From NCBI RefSeq assembly GCF_004343505.1, contig NZ_SLXU01000003.1:62001-126000 (forward strand): 64,000 nucleotides of DNA. The letters run 5' to 3'. The position numbers were made by a program, and so were the translations under genes. This DNA is from Rhodovulum bhavnagarense. GTDB lineage: Bacteria > Pseudomonadota > Alphaproteobacteria > Rhodobacterales > Rhodobacteraceae. How positions within the stretch are numbered: position 1 is the stretch's first letter; each line of letters begins with the position of its first letter. This document shows positions 20,437 to 29,964 of the stretch, piece by piece. The notes beneath the pieces were generated by a model. That model made no database searches, was not told the DNA's origin, and saw only the letters and a program-made list of their open reading frames with translations.

Positions 20437-21747
20437 TCAGGCCGGTTCGCCGAAAACCCGAGCAAAAATCGTATCGACATGCTTCGTGTGATAGCCAAGG
20501 TCGAATTTCTCTTCGATCTCGGCCGGGCTGAGCGCGGCGACGACTTCGGCATCTGCCAGAAGTTCCTGTTTGAAATCGCGCCCTTCTTCCCAGACTTTCA
20601 TGGCGTTGCGCTGTACCAGGCGATAGGCATCTTCGCGTGATATGCCAGCCTGGGTCAGGGCCAGAAGAACCCTCTGCGACATAACCAAGCCTTTGAACTT
20701 GTTCATGTTGTTCAACATGTTCTCTGGGTAGATCACCAGCTTGTCGATCACGCCGGCCAAACGGTTCAGCGCAAAATCCAGTGTTACGGTCGCATCGGGC
20801 GCGATTCCGCGTTCGACCGAACTGTGCGAGATGTCGCGTTCGTGCCAGAGGGCGACATTTTCCATCGCCGGGATCACCGTCATACGCACCAGCCGCGCCA
20901 GCCCGGTCAGGTTCTCGGTCAGCACTGGGTTGCGCTTGTGCGGCATCGCGCTCGATCCCTTCTGGCCGGCTGAAAAGAACTCTTCGGCCTCCAGGACCTC
21001 GGTGCGCTGCATGTGCCGAATCTCGATCGCGATATTTTCCATGCTGCTGGCGATCACGCCGAGCGTGGCAAAGAACATCGCGTGGCGGTCGCGCGGGATG
21101 ACCTGGGTGGAAATGGGTTCGGGCGTGAGGCCCATCATCTTGCAGACATGTTCCTCGACGCCCGGATCGATATTGGCAAAGGTGCCGACGGCCCCGGAAA
21201 TCGCGCCGGTAGCGATTTCCGCCCGCGCGGCCAGAAGGCGGGCCTTGCCGCGCGCCATCTCGGCATAAAATCGAGCGAAAGTCAGGCCCATCGTGGTGGG
21301 TTCGGCATGGATACCGTGGCTGCGCCCGATCCTCACGGTTTCCTTGTGCTCATAGGCGCGACGTTTGAGGGCCGCCAGAACCTTGTCCATATCTTCAAGC
21401 AAGATATCGGCAGCGCGCGTCAGTTGGATATTCAGACAGGTGTCCAGCACGTCGGAAGAGGTCATGCCCTGGTGTACGAAACGGGCCTCGTCGCTGCCGA
21501 CATGTTCGGCCAGGTGAGTGAGGAAGGCGATCACGTCATGCTTGGTGACCGCTTCGATCTCATCGATGCGGGCGACGTCGAACTGCACGTTGCGGGCTTT
21601 CCAAACCGCTGCTGCGTTTTCTTTCGGGATCACCCCCAACTCTGCCATCGCGTCGCAGGCATGGGCCTCGATCTCGTACCAGATGCGGAACTTGGTGGCA
21701 GGCTCCCAGATGGCGGTCATCTCGGGGCGGGCATAGCGGGGGATCAT
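20437..21747 (-). CDS. purB: Adenylosuccinate lyase
   Basis: A 436-residue enzyme of the fumarase/aspartase superfamily acting twice in purine synthesis (SAICAR to AICAR, adenylosuccinate to AMP). The superfamily signature is GQKGSSAMPHKRNP near residue 262. Conserved active-site blocks include TSSDVLDTCLNIQ and GRSHGIHAEPTTMG. The ATG at 21747 (MIPRYARPEM) is the conserved start. The small secreted gene follows after 82 bases and probably shares the transcript. Confidence 0.97.
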   Translation of the reverse strand: MIPRYARPEMTAIWEPATKFRIWYEIEAHACDAMAELGVIPKENAAAVWKARNVQFDVARIDEIEAVTKHDVIAFLTHLAEHVGSDEARFVHQGMTSSDVLDTCLNIQLTRAADILLEDMDKVLAALKRRAYEHKETVRIGRSHGIHAEPTTMGLTFARFYAEMARGKARLLAARAEIATGAISGAVGTFANIDPGVEEHVCKMMGLTPEPISTQVIPRDRHAMFFATLGVIASSMENIAIEIRHMQRTEVLEAEEFFSAGQKGSSAMPHKRNPVLTENLTGLARLVRMTVIPAMENVALWHERDISHSSVERGIAPDATVTLDFALNRLAGVIDKLVIYPENMLNNMNKFKGLVMSQRVLLALTQAGISREDAYRLVQRNAMKVWEEGRDFKQELLADAEVVAALSPAEIEEKFDLGYHTKHVDTIFARVFGEPA

Positions 21748-21826
21748 GGGCGTTCGCCTTCGCTTGGACTGTTGTTGCCGCGTCTGATAACGCTTGGGGC
21801 AGGGCGCGGCAAGCGATGGGGGCAAT

Positions 21827-22297
21827 GTGCCGGGACTTGAGGACTTCGCAGGACGCTGGGCCATCGAGCGACGGATCGAGGATGCCCGTGCGGCACAGAT
21901 TGTGCGTTTTACCGGGCAGGCGGTACTGCGACCCGCCGCGATGGGCGGGCTGGACTACGTGGAAAGCGGCGTGCTTGCCATGCCAGGGCAGAGGCCAATC
22001 ACGGCCAGGCGCCGTTACCTGTGGCGACAGGCGCGTGAGGCCGTGGAAATCTTCTTTGACGATGGCAGGTTCTTCCACAGCATCAATCCGGGACCAAGGC
22101 CCAGGGCGCGCCACGTTTGTCCTCCCGATACCTATGAGGTTGGGTATGACTTTACGTCCTGGCCGGCCTGGTGCGTGGTCTGGCAGGTCAAGGGACCGCG
22201 CAAGGACTATCGCCTGAGATCGGCCTTCACCCCGCTCGGGGCTTGCACGGGGCGCGAGGGTGGGGCAGAAGATGCGGGACGAATGCAACAGGAGTGA
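21827..22297 (+). CDS. DUF6314 family protein
   Basis: A 156-residue protein recognised by its pattern: DFAGRWAIERRIEDARA at the start, FTGQAVLRP, YVESG, RRYLWR, FFDDGRFFHSI, and the C-terminal PDTYEVGYDF then WQVKGPRKDYRLRS. This fits the all-beta, lipocalin-like DUF6314 family. Ligand unknown. The GTG at 21827 is chosen so that the protein opens at the conserved GLEDFAGRW; a TTG at 21794 is the alternative. bioY starts six bases after its stop, so the two are probably co-transcribed. Confidence 0.75.
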   Translation: MPGLEDFAGRWAIERRIEDARAAQIVRFTGQAVLRPAAMGGLDYVESGVLAMPGQRPITARRRYLWRQAREAVEIFFDDGRFFHSINPGPRPRARHVCPPDTYEVGYDFTSWPAWCVVWQVKGPRKDYRLRSAFTPLGACTGREGGAEDAGRMQQE

Positions 22298-22303
22298 TGG
22301 ACA

Positions 22304-22909
22304 ATGGCCCAGGCCCTGACCGACAAGGTTCTTGCCGAAAACCTGCTGGCTGGCAACGGCGCGGCGCTGCGTGTGAAACAGGTATTGCTTGTGATCCTCG
22401 GCATTGCCGCGCTTGCGGTGGCCGCCAAGATACGGGTGCCGATGTGGCCCTCGCCGGTCCCGGTGACCATGACCACCTTCGCGGTGCTGACGATCGGCGC
22501 AGCCTATGGCCCGCGATTGGGGCTTGCGACGATCCTGGGCTACATGACGATCGGTGCGCTGGGCTTCGATGTGTTCGCTTCCTCCTCGGCCGAACTGAAC
22601 GGCATGAACTACATGCTTGGCGGTACGGGTGGGTATTTGCTGGGTTACGTTCTGGCGGCGCTTGTGCTTGGTATCGCCGCGCGGCGTGGTCTGGACCGTT
22701 CGGTTCTGGGTATGGGCGCGGCGCTGCTGCTTGGCAACGCGCTGATCTACGTGCCGGGTCTGCTCTGGTTGAACCAGTTCACTGCGGGCTGGACACAAAC
22801 ACTGGATTGGGGTCTGATCCCCTACCTTGTTGGCGACTTGGTTAAGCTGGGACTTGCAGCCCTTCTGATCCCCGCGGCCTGGAAGCTCGTAGGGCGCGCC
22901 CGCGGCTGA
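22304..22909 (+). CDS. bioY: Biotin transporter substrate-binding subunit BioY
   Basis: A 201-residue S-component with six predicted membrane helices. Family blocks are visible: IRVPMWPSPVPVTMTTFAVLTIGAA-like region (near residue 45), LGYMTIGALGFDVFA and the LGGTGGYLLGYVLAA helix. BioY binds biotin and can work alone or with ECF ATPases; no ecfA/ecfT (bioMN) is adjacent here. Confidence 0.92.
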   Translation: MAQALTDKVLAENLLAGNGAALRVKQVLLVILGIAALAVAAKIRVPMWPSPVPVTMTTFAVLTIGAAYGPRLGLATILGYMTIGALGFDVFASSSAELNGMNYMLGGTGGYLLGYVLAALVLGIAARRGLDRSVLGMGAALLLGNALIYVPGLLWLNQFTAGWTQTLDWGLIPYLVGDLVKLGLAALLIPAAWKLVGRARG

Positions 22910-23002
22910 TTTTTTCACGGGCAATCCGTAGCAACAGCACAGGGGCGTGGCCTGCCGGGGCGCGCTCCTTTCTCGTTTCTTCACTTTGGAAAGAGTCTGA
23001 AC

Positions 23003-23076
23003 GGGTATTTTGACCAAGAAGAAGCAAGGCGTACCCTCGGCCTTCTTCGTGGTCAAAATACCCCCCGCCGGAGGCG
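23003..23076. repeat. Long inverted repeat built from two copies of a dispersed element
   Basis: The left arm GGGTATTTTGACCAAGAAGAAG (23003-23024, described here as 22 bases: GGGTATTTTGACC then AAGAAGAAG) pairs with 23042-23063 with one mismatch. The right copy extends to 23076 with CCCGCCGGAGGCG. In reverse it matches the element at 5516-5550 almost base for base. The arms could form a large hairpin after bioY. Confidence 0.7.
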
Positions 23077-23268
23077 TCGGCTCGCATCCGGGCGCGGCGT
23101 ATGGGCGGATTTCCGGGTGCTCTCCGGCGTAGTGCCGTTTCAATTGGGCGCACTGTCTGATCCCTGCTTTCCGGCGGGCTTTGATTTGCTCGTACGCACG
23201 AGCCGGCATGATTGTTGTCGGTCTCGAAAGGGACAAGGAACGCAACCTTTGCCGCAGGAAATGAAAAG

Positions 23269-23288
23269 AGGCGCCCCTAGGGGCGCCT
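23269..23288 (-). terminator. Intrinsic terminator of glnA
   Basis: AGGCGCCCCTAGGGGCGCCT is a perfect 20-base palindrome. On the minus strand it is followed by CTCTTTTC, 33 bases past the glnA stop. Confidence 0.8.
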
Positions 23289-23321
23289 TCCTGTTTTGTT
23301 TCTGGCGTTCCAGCCGCTGCG

Positions 23322-24728
23322 TCAGCAGCTGTAATACATCTTGTATTCCACCGGGTGCGGGCAATGTTCGAAGGCATAGACCTCTTCCCATTTCAGCGCG
23401 AGGTAGCCCTCGATCTGGCTCTTGGTGAACACGTCGCCGGCCAGCAGGAAGTCGTGATCGGCCTCCAGTGCCTGAAGGGCCTCGCGAAGCGAGCCGCAGA
23501 CGGTCGGGATGCCTTCCAGTTCCTCGGGGGGAAGGTCGTAGAGGTTCTTGTCCATCGCCTCGCCCGGATCGATCTTGTTCCTGATCCCGTCGAGACCGGC
23601 CATCAGAAGCGCGGCGAAGCACAGGTAGGGGTTTGCCGAGGGGTCGGGGAAGCGAGCCTCGACGCGCTTGGCCTTCGGGCTTTCGGTCCACGGGATCCGC
23701 ACGCAGCCCGAGCGGTTGCGGGCCGAGTAGGCGCGCAGGACCGGGGCCTCGAAGCCGGGGATCAGGCGTTTGTAGGAGTTTGTGGAGGGGTTGGTGAAGG
23801 CGTTCAGCGTTTTGGCATGCTTGAGCAGGCCACCGATGAAATAGAGAGCCTCCTGGCTGAGGTCGGCATACTTGTCGCCGGCGAAGAGCGGCTTGCCGTC
23901 CTTCCAGATCGACATGTTGACATGCATGCCCGAGCCGTTGTCGCCCTGCATCGGTTTCGGCATGAAGGTGGCTGAGCGGCCATAGGCAAGCGCCACGTTG
24001 TGGATGACGTATTTGTACTTTTGCAGGTTGTCGCCCTGCTTGGTCAGGCTGTCGAAGATCATGCCCAGTTCGTGCTGGCTGGTGGCCACCTCGTGATGAT
24101 GCTTGTCGACATTCATGCCGATACGCTTCATCGTCGAGAGCATTTCGGACCGGATGTCCTGGCCGTCATCGGAGGGGTTCACCGGGAAATAGCCCCCCTT
24201 GAAATCGGGACGGTGACCCAGGTTGCCCATCTCGAACTCGGCATCGGTGTTCCAGGCTGCGCCGTCGGCGTCGACCTCGAAGGAGACCTTGTTGGGGGTG
24301 ACCGCGTAACGCACATCATCGAACAGGAAGAATTCGGCCTCGGGGCCGAAATAGGCAACGTCGCCGATGCCCGATGATTTCAGGTAGGCCTCGGCCTTTT
24401 CGGCTGTACCGCGCGGGTCGCGATCATAGGGTTCGCCGGTGTCCGGTTCGACGATCGAGCAGTGCACGCACATCGTCTTTTCCGCGTAGAACGGATCGAT
24501 ATAGGCGCTTTCGGTGTCGGGCATGAGTTTCATGTCCGAGGCTTCGATCGACTTCCAGCCGGCGATTGACGAGCCATCGAACATGAAACCCTCGTCGAGG
24601 AAATCCTCGTCGACGAGATGGGCCATGATGGTCACGTGCTGAAGCTTGCCGCGCGGGTCGGTGAAGCGGATGTCGACATATTCGACATCTTCGTCCTTGA
24701 TGGTCTTGAGAAACTTGTCCTTGCTCAT
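23322..24728 (-). CDS. glnA: Glutamine synthetase type I
   Basis: A 468-residue GSI enzyme making glutamine from glutamate, ammonia and ATP. Landmarks are [17 protein letters not shown] near residue 50, the ATP-site block [19 protein letters not shown] near residue 258, and the adenylylation-site tyrosine in [10 protein letters not shown] near residue 398. The start ATG at 24728 is preceded by a purine-rich ribosome site. It follows glnB in the standard glnBA order with a hairpin in the 69-base gap. Expected control is by adenylylation (GlnE) plus NtrC; no clear NtrC site was seen. Confidence 0.98.
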   Translation of the reverse strand: MSKDKFLKTIKDEDVEYVDIRFTDPRGKLQHVTIMAHLVDEDFLDEGFMFDGSSIAGWKSIEASDMKLMPDTESAYIDPFYAEKTMCVHCSIVEPDTGEPYDRDPRGTAEKAEAYLKSSGIGDVAYFGPEAEFFLFDDVRYAVTPNKVSFEVDADGAAWNTDAEFEMGNLGHRPDFKGGYFPVNPSDDGQDIRSEMLSTMKRIGMNVDKHHHEVATSQHELGMIFDSLTKQGDNLQKYKYVIHNVALAYGRSATFMPKPMQGDNGSGMHVNMSIWKDGKPLFAGDKYADLSQEALYFIGGLLKHAKTLNAFTNPSTNSYKRLIPGFEAPVLRAYSARNRSGCVRIPWTESPKAKRVEARFPDPSANPYLCFAALLMAGLDGIRNKIDPGEAMDKNLYDLPPEELEGIPTVCGSLREALQALEADHDFLLAGDVFTKSQIEGYLALKWEEVYAFEHCPHPVEYKMYYSC

Positions 24729-24764
24729 CTGACCTTGATCCCTCTTTTTAGGTATGGTCGCTTG

Positions 24765-24783
24765 CCGGCCGCGCTGCGGCCGG
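24765..24783. repeat. Stem-loop between glnB and glnA
   Basis: CCGGCCGC, loop GCT, GCGGCCGG: a perfect 8-bp GC stem in the intercistronic gap without a U-tract. It may stabilise or partly attenuate the glnBA transcript. Confidence 0.5.
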
Positions 24784-24797
24784 AATTTCGTGAAATC

Positions 24798-25444
<647 letters not shown>

Positions 25445-26323
25445 ATGTGGGGTGAGCCGCGGCGGATCTCGGGTGGGCCTGCGCTGCGCGAGCGGCTGGC
25501 CAAGCGGGTAGACGCCCATAAATACGCCCATGGGCATGCCCTTGTCTTGGCCGGGGGCCTGGGGCGGACGGGGGCGGCACGGCTGGCGGCGCGTGGCGCG
25601 TTGCGGGTCGGCGCGGGGCTGGTGACGGTGGCTGCGCCGCCCGAGGCAATGGCGGAATGTGCTGCGCAATTAACCTCCGTCATGCTGCGCCAGGTCGAGG
25701 GCGGCGAGGGGCTTGTCGACGTGTTGAAAGATCGGCGGGTGACGGCGCTTTGCCTCGGGCCGGGGCTGGGTTGCGATGCCACGACGCGCGACCTGGCCGC
25801 ACGGGCGCTGGCGACGGGGCGAGCCGCGGTTCTGGATGCCGATGCGTTGGGCGCCTTCGAAGAGGACGTTGAGGGTTTGTTTTCAAGGTTGCACCCGCGC
25901 GTGGTCTTGACGCCCCATGGCGGGGAGTTCGCACGCCTTTTCCCTGACCTCGTCGCCGATGGCGCGACAGCACCGGACCTGCCGCTTGCCCTGCGTGTCG
26001 GGCTGGTGCGCGCGGCGGCCAGGAGGGCGGGGGCGGTGGTGGCTTTGAAGGGGCCAGAGACGTTCATCGCCGCGCCTGACGGTCGATGCATGGTGCACGA
26101 TGCGGCGCTTGCCCGCCGCGCGCCGTGGCTGGCGACCGCCGGGGCAGGCGACGTGCTGGCCGGAATGATCGCGGGGCTGATGGCGCGTGGGTTCGATCCG
26201 ATAGACGCATCGGCTGACGCCGTCTGGCTTCACGTTGAGGCCGCGCGCCATGTCGGGCCGGGGTTGATCGCCGAAGACCTGCCAGAGGCCCTGCCGGCGG
26301 TGTTCCGCGCGCTTGGGCTGTGA
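25445..26323 (+). CDS. nnrD: ADP-dependent NAD(P)H-hydrate dehydratase, NnrD domain only
   Basis: A 292-residue protein of the ribokinase-like NnrD/YjeF C-terminal family, which repairs hydrated NAD(P)H using ADP. Visible blocks: HKYAHGHALVLAGG near residue 29, LTPHGGEFARLFPDL, VALKGPETFIA and the nucleotide-site PWLATAGAGDVLAGMIAGL near residue 237. In Rhodobacterales this domain is normally fused behind an NnrE epimerase domain of about 200 residues. Here the space to glnB is too short for it. The in-frame TTG at 25325 adds 40 residues with no similarity, so the ATG at 25445 is used. Confidence 0.85.
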   Translation: MWGEPRRISGGPALRERLAKRVDAHKYAHGHALVLAGGLGRTGAARLAARGALRVGAGLVTVAAPPEAMAECAAQLTSVMLRQVEGGEGLVDVLKDRRVTALCLGPGLGCDATTRDLAARALATGRAAVLDADALGAFEEDVEGLFSRLHPRVVLTPHGGEFARLFPDLVADGATAPDLPLALRVGLVRAAARRAGAVVALKGPETFIAAPDGRCMVHDAALARRAPWLATAGAGDVLAGMIAGLMARGFDPIDASADAVWLHVEAARHVGPGLIAEDLPEALPAVFRALGL

Positions 26324-26372
26324 ACTGTATGTTGCTGGCACGCGTCGGGAGGGCGTGCGACCCGATGGGATC

Positions 26373-26394
26373 ACACGGGTTCCCGGACCCGTGT
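26373..26394. terminator. Hairpin between convergent nnrD and Hint genes
   Basis: ACACGGGT, loop TCCCGG, ACCCGTGT: a perfect 8-bp stem in the 84-base convergent gap. No U-tract on either side, so termination is only likely. Confidence 0.4.
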
Positions 26395-26407
26395 CCGTGT
26401 CACGCGA

Positions 26408-26695
26408 TCAGGGCAAGGGGGCGATGGTGATCTGTTTGCCGTCGGCATAGATCACCTCGGACCTGTCAAAGCCGAGGTGGTAGCCAGCGGTGCCCTGCGC
26501 GTCGTCGCGCCGGATGTCGCGCAGAATGCGGGCGCCGGCACGGGTAATGATCCGATCGCCAACCGAAAGGAATTCGACGGGCAGCGCGCCATCGAGGGTC
26601 AGGACGATAGTGCCCTCGCAAAGCGCTTGGTCCGGTGGCCGGACGGCACCACGACGTAAACGCGCCCCGGTCGGCGCAATAGAGAGGTCCAGCAT
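26408..26695 (-). CDS. Minimal Hint-domain (hedgehog/intein-like) protein
   Basis: A 95-residue protein whose core is LCEGTIVLTLDGALPVEFL followed by SVGDRIITRAGARILRDI, the opening of a Hint domain: nucleophile-like cysteine, then the L-x-V-GD-x-I/V-x-T-x-x-G loop. The remaining strands end at ITIAPLP, so the C-terminal Hint catalytic half is missing. Rhodobacterales carry many larger Hint proteins, and this one is unusually short. The ATG at 26695 is chosen; 15 upstream in-frame codons are AT-rich and unlike protein. Function unknown. Confidence 0.65.
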   Translation of the reverse strand: MLDLSIAPTGARLRRGAVRPPDQALCEGTIVLTLDGALPVEFLSVGDRIITRAGARILRDIRRDDAQGTAGYHLGFDRSEVIYADGKQITIAPLP

Positions 26696-26801
26696 GATCT
26701 TGCTCGTTTTTTGCCTGCACTTGTTTTTTATCGCGAACAATATGGCAAAATTGCGTTAACGACGAGCGATTTCTGTAGTGTGTTTTTTCCTCGCATCGTT
26801 C

Positions 26802-26830
26802 TTGACCCTTTGCTAAGAGGATGCGGCTAT
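26802..26830 (+). promoter_or_regulatory. Promoter of the tRNA-Leu gene
   Basis: TTGACC, 17-base spacer, GGCTAT, about 40 bases before the tRNA. The -35 is close to consensus, as expected for a stable-RNA gene. Confidence 0.55.
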
Positions 26831-26870
26831 CGCCGACTGGTCGCTAGAACGGGAAGGGCGGCGTGGCCTT

Positions 26871-26955
26871 GCGGGTGTGGCGGAACTGGTAGACGCACCA
26901 GATTTAGGTTCTGGCGCCGTAAGGCGTGGGGGTTCGAGTCCCTTCACCCGCACCA
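26871..26955 (+). tRNA. tRNA-Leu (anticodon UAG)
   Basis: An 85-base tRNA including an encoded CCA. The acceptor stem pairs GCGGGTG with CACCCGC. The anticodon arm is CCAGA-TTTAGGT-TCTGG with anticodon TAG, reading CUA/CUG leucine codons. The T arm has GGTTCGAGTCC. The short extra variable arm (GCGCCGTAAGGCGT) marks a class II tRNA, in line with leucine. Confidence 0.97.
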
Positions 26956-27124
26956 TTATTCGAGTTCAGATCTCGTGTCATGACCTAGACCCGTTGCCAT
27001 TACGATGTCGCCGGTTGGACCCGTTCCAAACGCTTGGTGTCTGGGCCTCTTGGCGGGGCGGACACGGTGCGCGAGAACGCATTTTCCCGTCGCGGCCCGT
27101 TCGATTGGTCGTTAGGTAGATGGA

Positions 27125-28255
27125 ATGGAACACCCCTTCGAGATATTCCTCACCGTTCCGCCCGGGATGGAGCAAGTATTGGCGGACGAGGCACAGGTCC
27201 TGGGCTTTGCCTCGCCGGTGATCGCGCCGGGTGGGGTCGCTGTCCGGGGCGATTGGCCAGATGTCTGGCGCGCAAATCTCGAATTGCGCGGCGCCGGCCG
27301 GGTGTTGGCCCGGATCGGGGCCTTCCGGGCGTTTCACCTGGCCCAGCTCGACAAGCGCGCGCGACGTTTTCCCTGGGCCGAGGCTCTGCGAACGGATCAG
27401 CCTGTCAGGGTCGAGGCAAGCTGTAGTGGGTCAAGGATCTATCACGCAGGCGCGGCCGCGCAGCGTATCGCGCGGGCCATTTCCGAGGAACTGGGCGCGC
27501 CCCCGGCGGGGGATACGGCACAGGATGCGATCCGTGTCATGGCGCGCATCGAGGATGATCTTTGCACCCTCAGCGTCGATACTTCCGGCGATCTGCTGCA
27601 CAAGCGCGGGTTCAAGGAAGCGGTCGTAAAGGCGCCGATGCGCGAGACGCTGGCCGCGCTGTTTCTGCGGCAATGCGGGTATCGCGGGGATGAACCGGTT
27701 GTCGACCCGATGTGCGGATCGGGTACTTTCGTTCTGGAGGCCGCCGAAATCGCCGCCGGTCTCGCGCCGGGCCGTGCACGCGGTTTCGCGTTCGAACGTC
27801 TGGCCAGTTTCGATGCTGTCGCGTGGGAAATGCTGCGTGCTGCCCGGCGCGACCGCCAACGCACGCCCGACGCGCGTTTCTACGGCTTTGATCGGGACCG
27901 CACCGCCATTGCCGCAAGTCGGGCCAATGCCGAGAGGGCGGGCATCGACGATCTGACCGCGTTTGCAGAACAACCCGTGAGCGCGCTTGTCCCGCCAGTG
28001 GGGCCGCCAGGCCTTGTGATCGTCAACCCGCCCTATGGGGGGCGGATTGGCAACAAGAAACTTCTTTACGCGCTTTACGGCACATTGGGCGCGGTTCTGC
28101 GCAGCCGCTTTGTGGGCTGGCGCGTCGGAATCGTGACCAGCGAGGCCGGTCTTGCGCGGGCGACGGGCCTGACCTTTGCCGAGATCGGGCCGCCCATTGA
28201 CCATGGCGGGATCAAGGTGCGCCTGTTTCGCACGGGGCTGTTGCCGCAGAACTGA
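27125..28255 (+). CDS. THUMP-domain class I SAM-dependent rRNA methyltransferase (RlmL/RlmKL-type N2-guanine)
   Basis: A 376-residue enzyme with an N-terminal ferredoxin-like/THUMP region (about residues 1-155) followed by a UPF0020 methyltransferase domain. The SAM motif is VVDPMCGSGTFVLEAAEIAAG near residue 197 and the catalytic N-P-P-Y is IVNPPYGGRIGNKK near residue 302, typical of N2-guanine or N6-adenine RNA methylation. It is the RlmL-like half without the RlmK domain. Probably modifies 23S rRNA; the exact base cannot be told. Confidence 0.85.
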   Translation: MEHPFEIFLTVPPGMEQVLADEAQVLGFASPVIAPGGVAVRGDWPDVWRANLELRGAGRVLARIGAFRAFHLAQLDKRARRFPWAEALRTDQPVRVEASCSGSRIYHAGAAAQRIARAISEELGAPPAGDTAQDAIRVMARIEDDLCTLSVDTSGDLLHKRGFKEAVVKAPMRETLAALFLRQCGYRGDEPVVDPMCGSGTFVLEAAEIAAGLAPGRARGFAFERLASFDAVAWEMLRAARRDRQRTPDARFYGFDRDRTAIAASRANAERAGIDDLTAFAEQPVSALVPPVGPPGLVIVNPPYGGRIGNKKLLYALYGTLGAVLRSRFVGWRVGIVTSEAGLARATGLTFAEIGPPIDHGGIKVRLFRTGLLPQN

Positions 28256-28377
28256 GATGGGGGCGGTGGTTATTGCCGGGACGGTCGCACGTCCCTGCCG
28301 GTGTCGGTCGGGTCCGGCCGGGCTGGGTGCCGCTCCGTTTTCTGTGGCTGCTTCTGTCATTCGACGGACGCATTCGC

Positions 28378-28407
28378 TTGCATTCAAGCGGATTCGACGG
28401 GTATAGG
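28378..28407 (+). promoter_or_regulatory. Candidate promoter of tig
   Basis: TTGCAT, 18-base spacer, TATAGG, about 125 bases before the tig start, in a 281-base gap with no other visible feature. Confidence 0.3.
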
Positions 28408-28536
28408 CGGGGGCTGAGACGGTTTGCAGAGAAAACTGGGGATGCGGGCGCCGAAGCGCGACGATTTCTTTTCAATAAATCAAACGGTTGCCCCGGCTCT
28501 ACCCGCAATAGCGATGGATGAAAAGGACAAGATAAG

Positions 28537-29871
28537 ATGCAGGTCACCGAGACCCTGAATGACGGCCTGAAGCGCGGCTATACCATCACCGTGACCGCGG
28601 GCGAGCTGGATGAGAAGGTCAACGAAAAGCTTGCCGAGGCCCAGCCTCAGGTTGAACTCAAGGGCTTCCGCAAGGGCAAAGTGCCGATGGCCCTTCTGAA
28701 AAAGCAGTTTGGCCAGCGCCTTATGGGTGAGGCCATGCAAGAAGCCATCGATGGCGCGATGGGCGAGCATTTCGAAAAGACCGGCGACCGGCCCGCGATG
28801 CAGCCCGATGTCCGCATGGTGGGGGAAGACTGGAAAGAGGGTGACGATGTCGTGGTCGAGATGACCTACGAGGCGCTGCCCGAGATCCCCGAGCCCGACC
28901 TCAAGGCGATCAAACTTGAAAAGCTGATCGTCAAGGCGGCAGACGCTGATATCGACGAGGCGCTGGGCAAGTTGGCCGAAAGCGTGCAGAATTTCGAAAG
29001 CCGCCGCAAGGGGTCCAAGGCCAAGGAAGGCGACCAGGTCGTCATCGACTTCGTCGGCAAGCTTGACGGCGAGCCCTTCGAAGGCGGCGCGGCCGAGGAT
29101 TACCCGCTGGTGCTGGGCTCGGAAAGCTTTATCCCCGGTTTCGAGGACCAACTGGTCGGTGTGAAGGCCGGCGAGGAAAAGACCGTCGAGGTTACCTTCC
29201 CCGAGGAATACGGCGCCGAAAACCTCAAGGGCAAGGCCGCGACCTTCGATGTGACGGTAAAGGACATCAAGGAACCGAAACCGGCCGAAATCGATGACGA
29301 GCTGGCCAAGCAGTTCGGCGCAGAGGACCTGGCCGCGCTGAAGGCGCAGGTGGCCGAGCGGCTGGAGGCCGAGTTCGGCGGTGCAGCGCGCGCGGTGATG
29401 AAGCGCGCATTGCTGGACGCGCTGGATGAAGCGGTCAAGTTCGACCTGCCGCCGAGCCTTGTCGAGGCCGAGGCAAAGCAGATCGCGCATCAGCTTTGGC
29501 ACGAAGAGCACCCCGAGGTGCATGGCCATGATCACGGCGCGATCGAGCCGACCGAAGAGCACAACACGCTGGCCGAACGCCGGGTTCGGCTAGGCCTGTT
29601 GCTTGCCGAGATCGGGCGCAAGGCCGAGATCGAGATCACGGATGCCGAGATGACTCGGGCGGTAATGGCGCAGGCACGTCAATATCCCGGCCAAGAGCAG
29701 CAATTCCTCGATTTCATCCGTCAGAACCAGGCGATGCTTCAGCAATTGCGAGCACCGATTTTCGAGGACAAGGTGGTCGATCATATCTTTGATCTTGCCG
29801 AACTCACCGACAAGGAAGTCACCAAGGACGACCTGCAAAAGGCCGTCGATGAACTCGAAGACGACGCATAA
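28537..29871 (+). CDS. tig: Trigger factor
   Basis: A 444-residue ribosome-bound chaperone and prolyl isomerase. The ribosome-binding signature is [17 protein letters not shown] near residue 46. The FKBP-type domain lies at about residues 165-250 ([33 protein letters not shown]). A long helical C-terminal domain follows with a His-rich stretch (HGHDHG) near residue 330. Length and domain order are normal. Monocistronic, with a terminator 27 bases downstream. Confidence 0.97.
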   Translation: MQVTETLNDGLKRGYTITVTAGELDEKVNEKLAEAQPQVELKGFRKGKVPMALLKKQFGQRLMGEAMQEAIDGAMGEHFEKTGDRPAMQPDVRMVGEDWKEGDDVVVEMTYEALPEIPEPDLKAIKLEKLIVKAADADIDEALGKLAESVQNFESRRKGSKAKEGDQVVIDFVGKLDGEPFEGGAAEDYPLVLGSESFIPGFEDQLVGVKAGEEKTVEVTFPEEYGAENLKGKAATFDVTVKDIKEPKPAEIDDELAKQFGAEDLAALKAQVAERLEAEFGGAARAVMKRALLDALDEAVKFDLPPSLVEAEAKQIAHQLWHEEHPEVHGHDHGAIEPTEEHNTLAERRVRLGLLLAEIGRKAEIEITDAEMTRAVMAQARQYPGQEQQFLDFIRQNQAMLQQLRAPIFEDKVVDHIFDLAELTDKEVTKDDLQKAVDELEDDA

Positions 29872-29897
29872 TCGCTGCGCGGGTTCACGTGATGCGG

Positions 29898-29923
29898 ACG
29901 GCAGCCTTGGGGCTGCCGTTTTG
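29898..29923 (+). terminator. Intrinsic terminator of tig
   Basis: ACGGCAGCC, loop TTGG, GGCTGCCGT, then TTT(G): a 9-bp stem with a short U-tract, 27 bases after the stop. Confidence 0.85.
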
Positions 29924-29964
29924 CGTTTCGGCTATCGCGCCGCGGCGGCAAAAGGAGAACGGCA

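Larger units (their letters stand above)
22910..23321. other. 412-base gap between bioY and glnA: repeats and terminator, no gene
   Basis: The gap holds an imperfect long inverted repeat (23003-23064) and the glnA terminator (23269-23288). No open frame with protein-like composition or a start with a ribosome-binding site was found on either strand. Confidence 0.6.

Noticed and set aside
21560-23377. 605-codon open frame on the minus strand across purB, DUF6314 and bioY
   Set aside because: Runs antisense to two genes and out of frame with a third; no domain visible.
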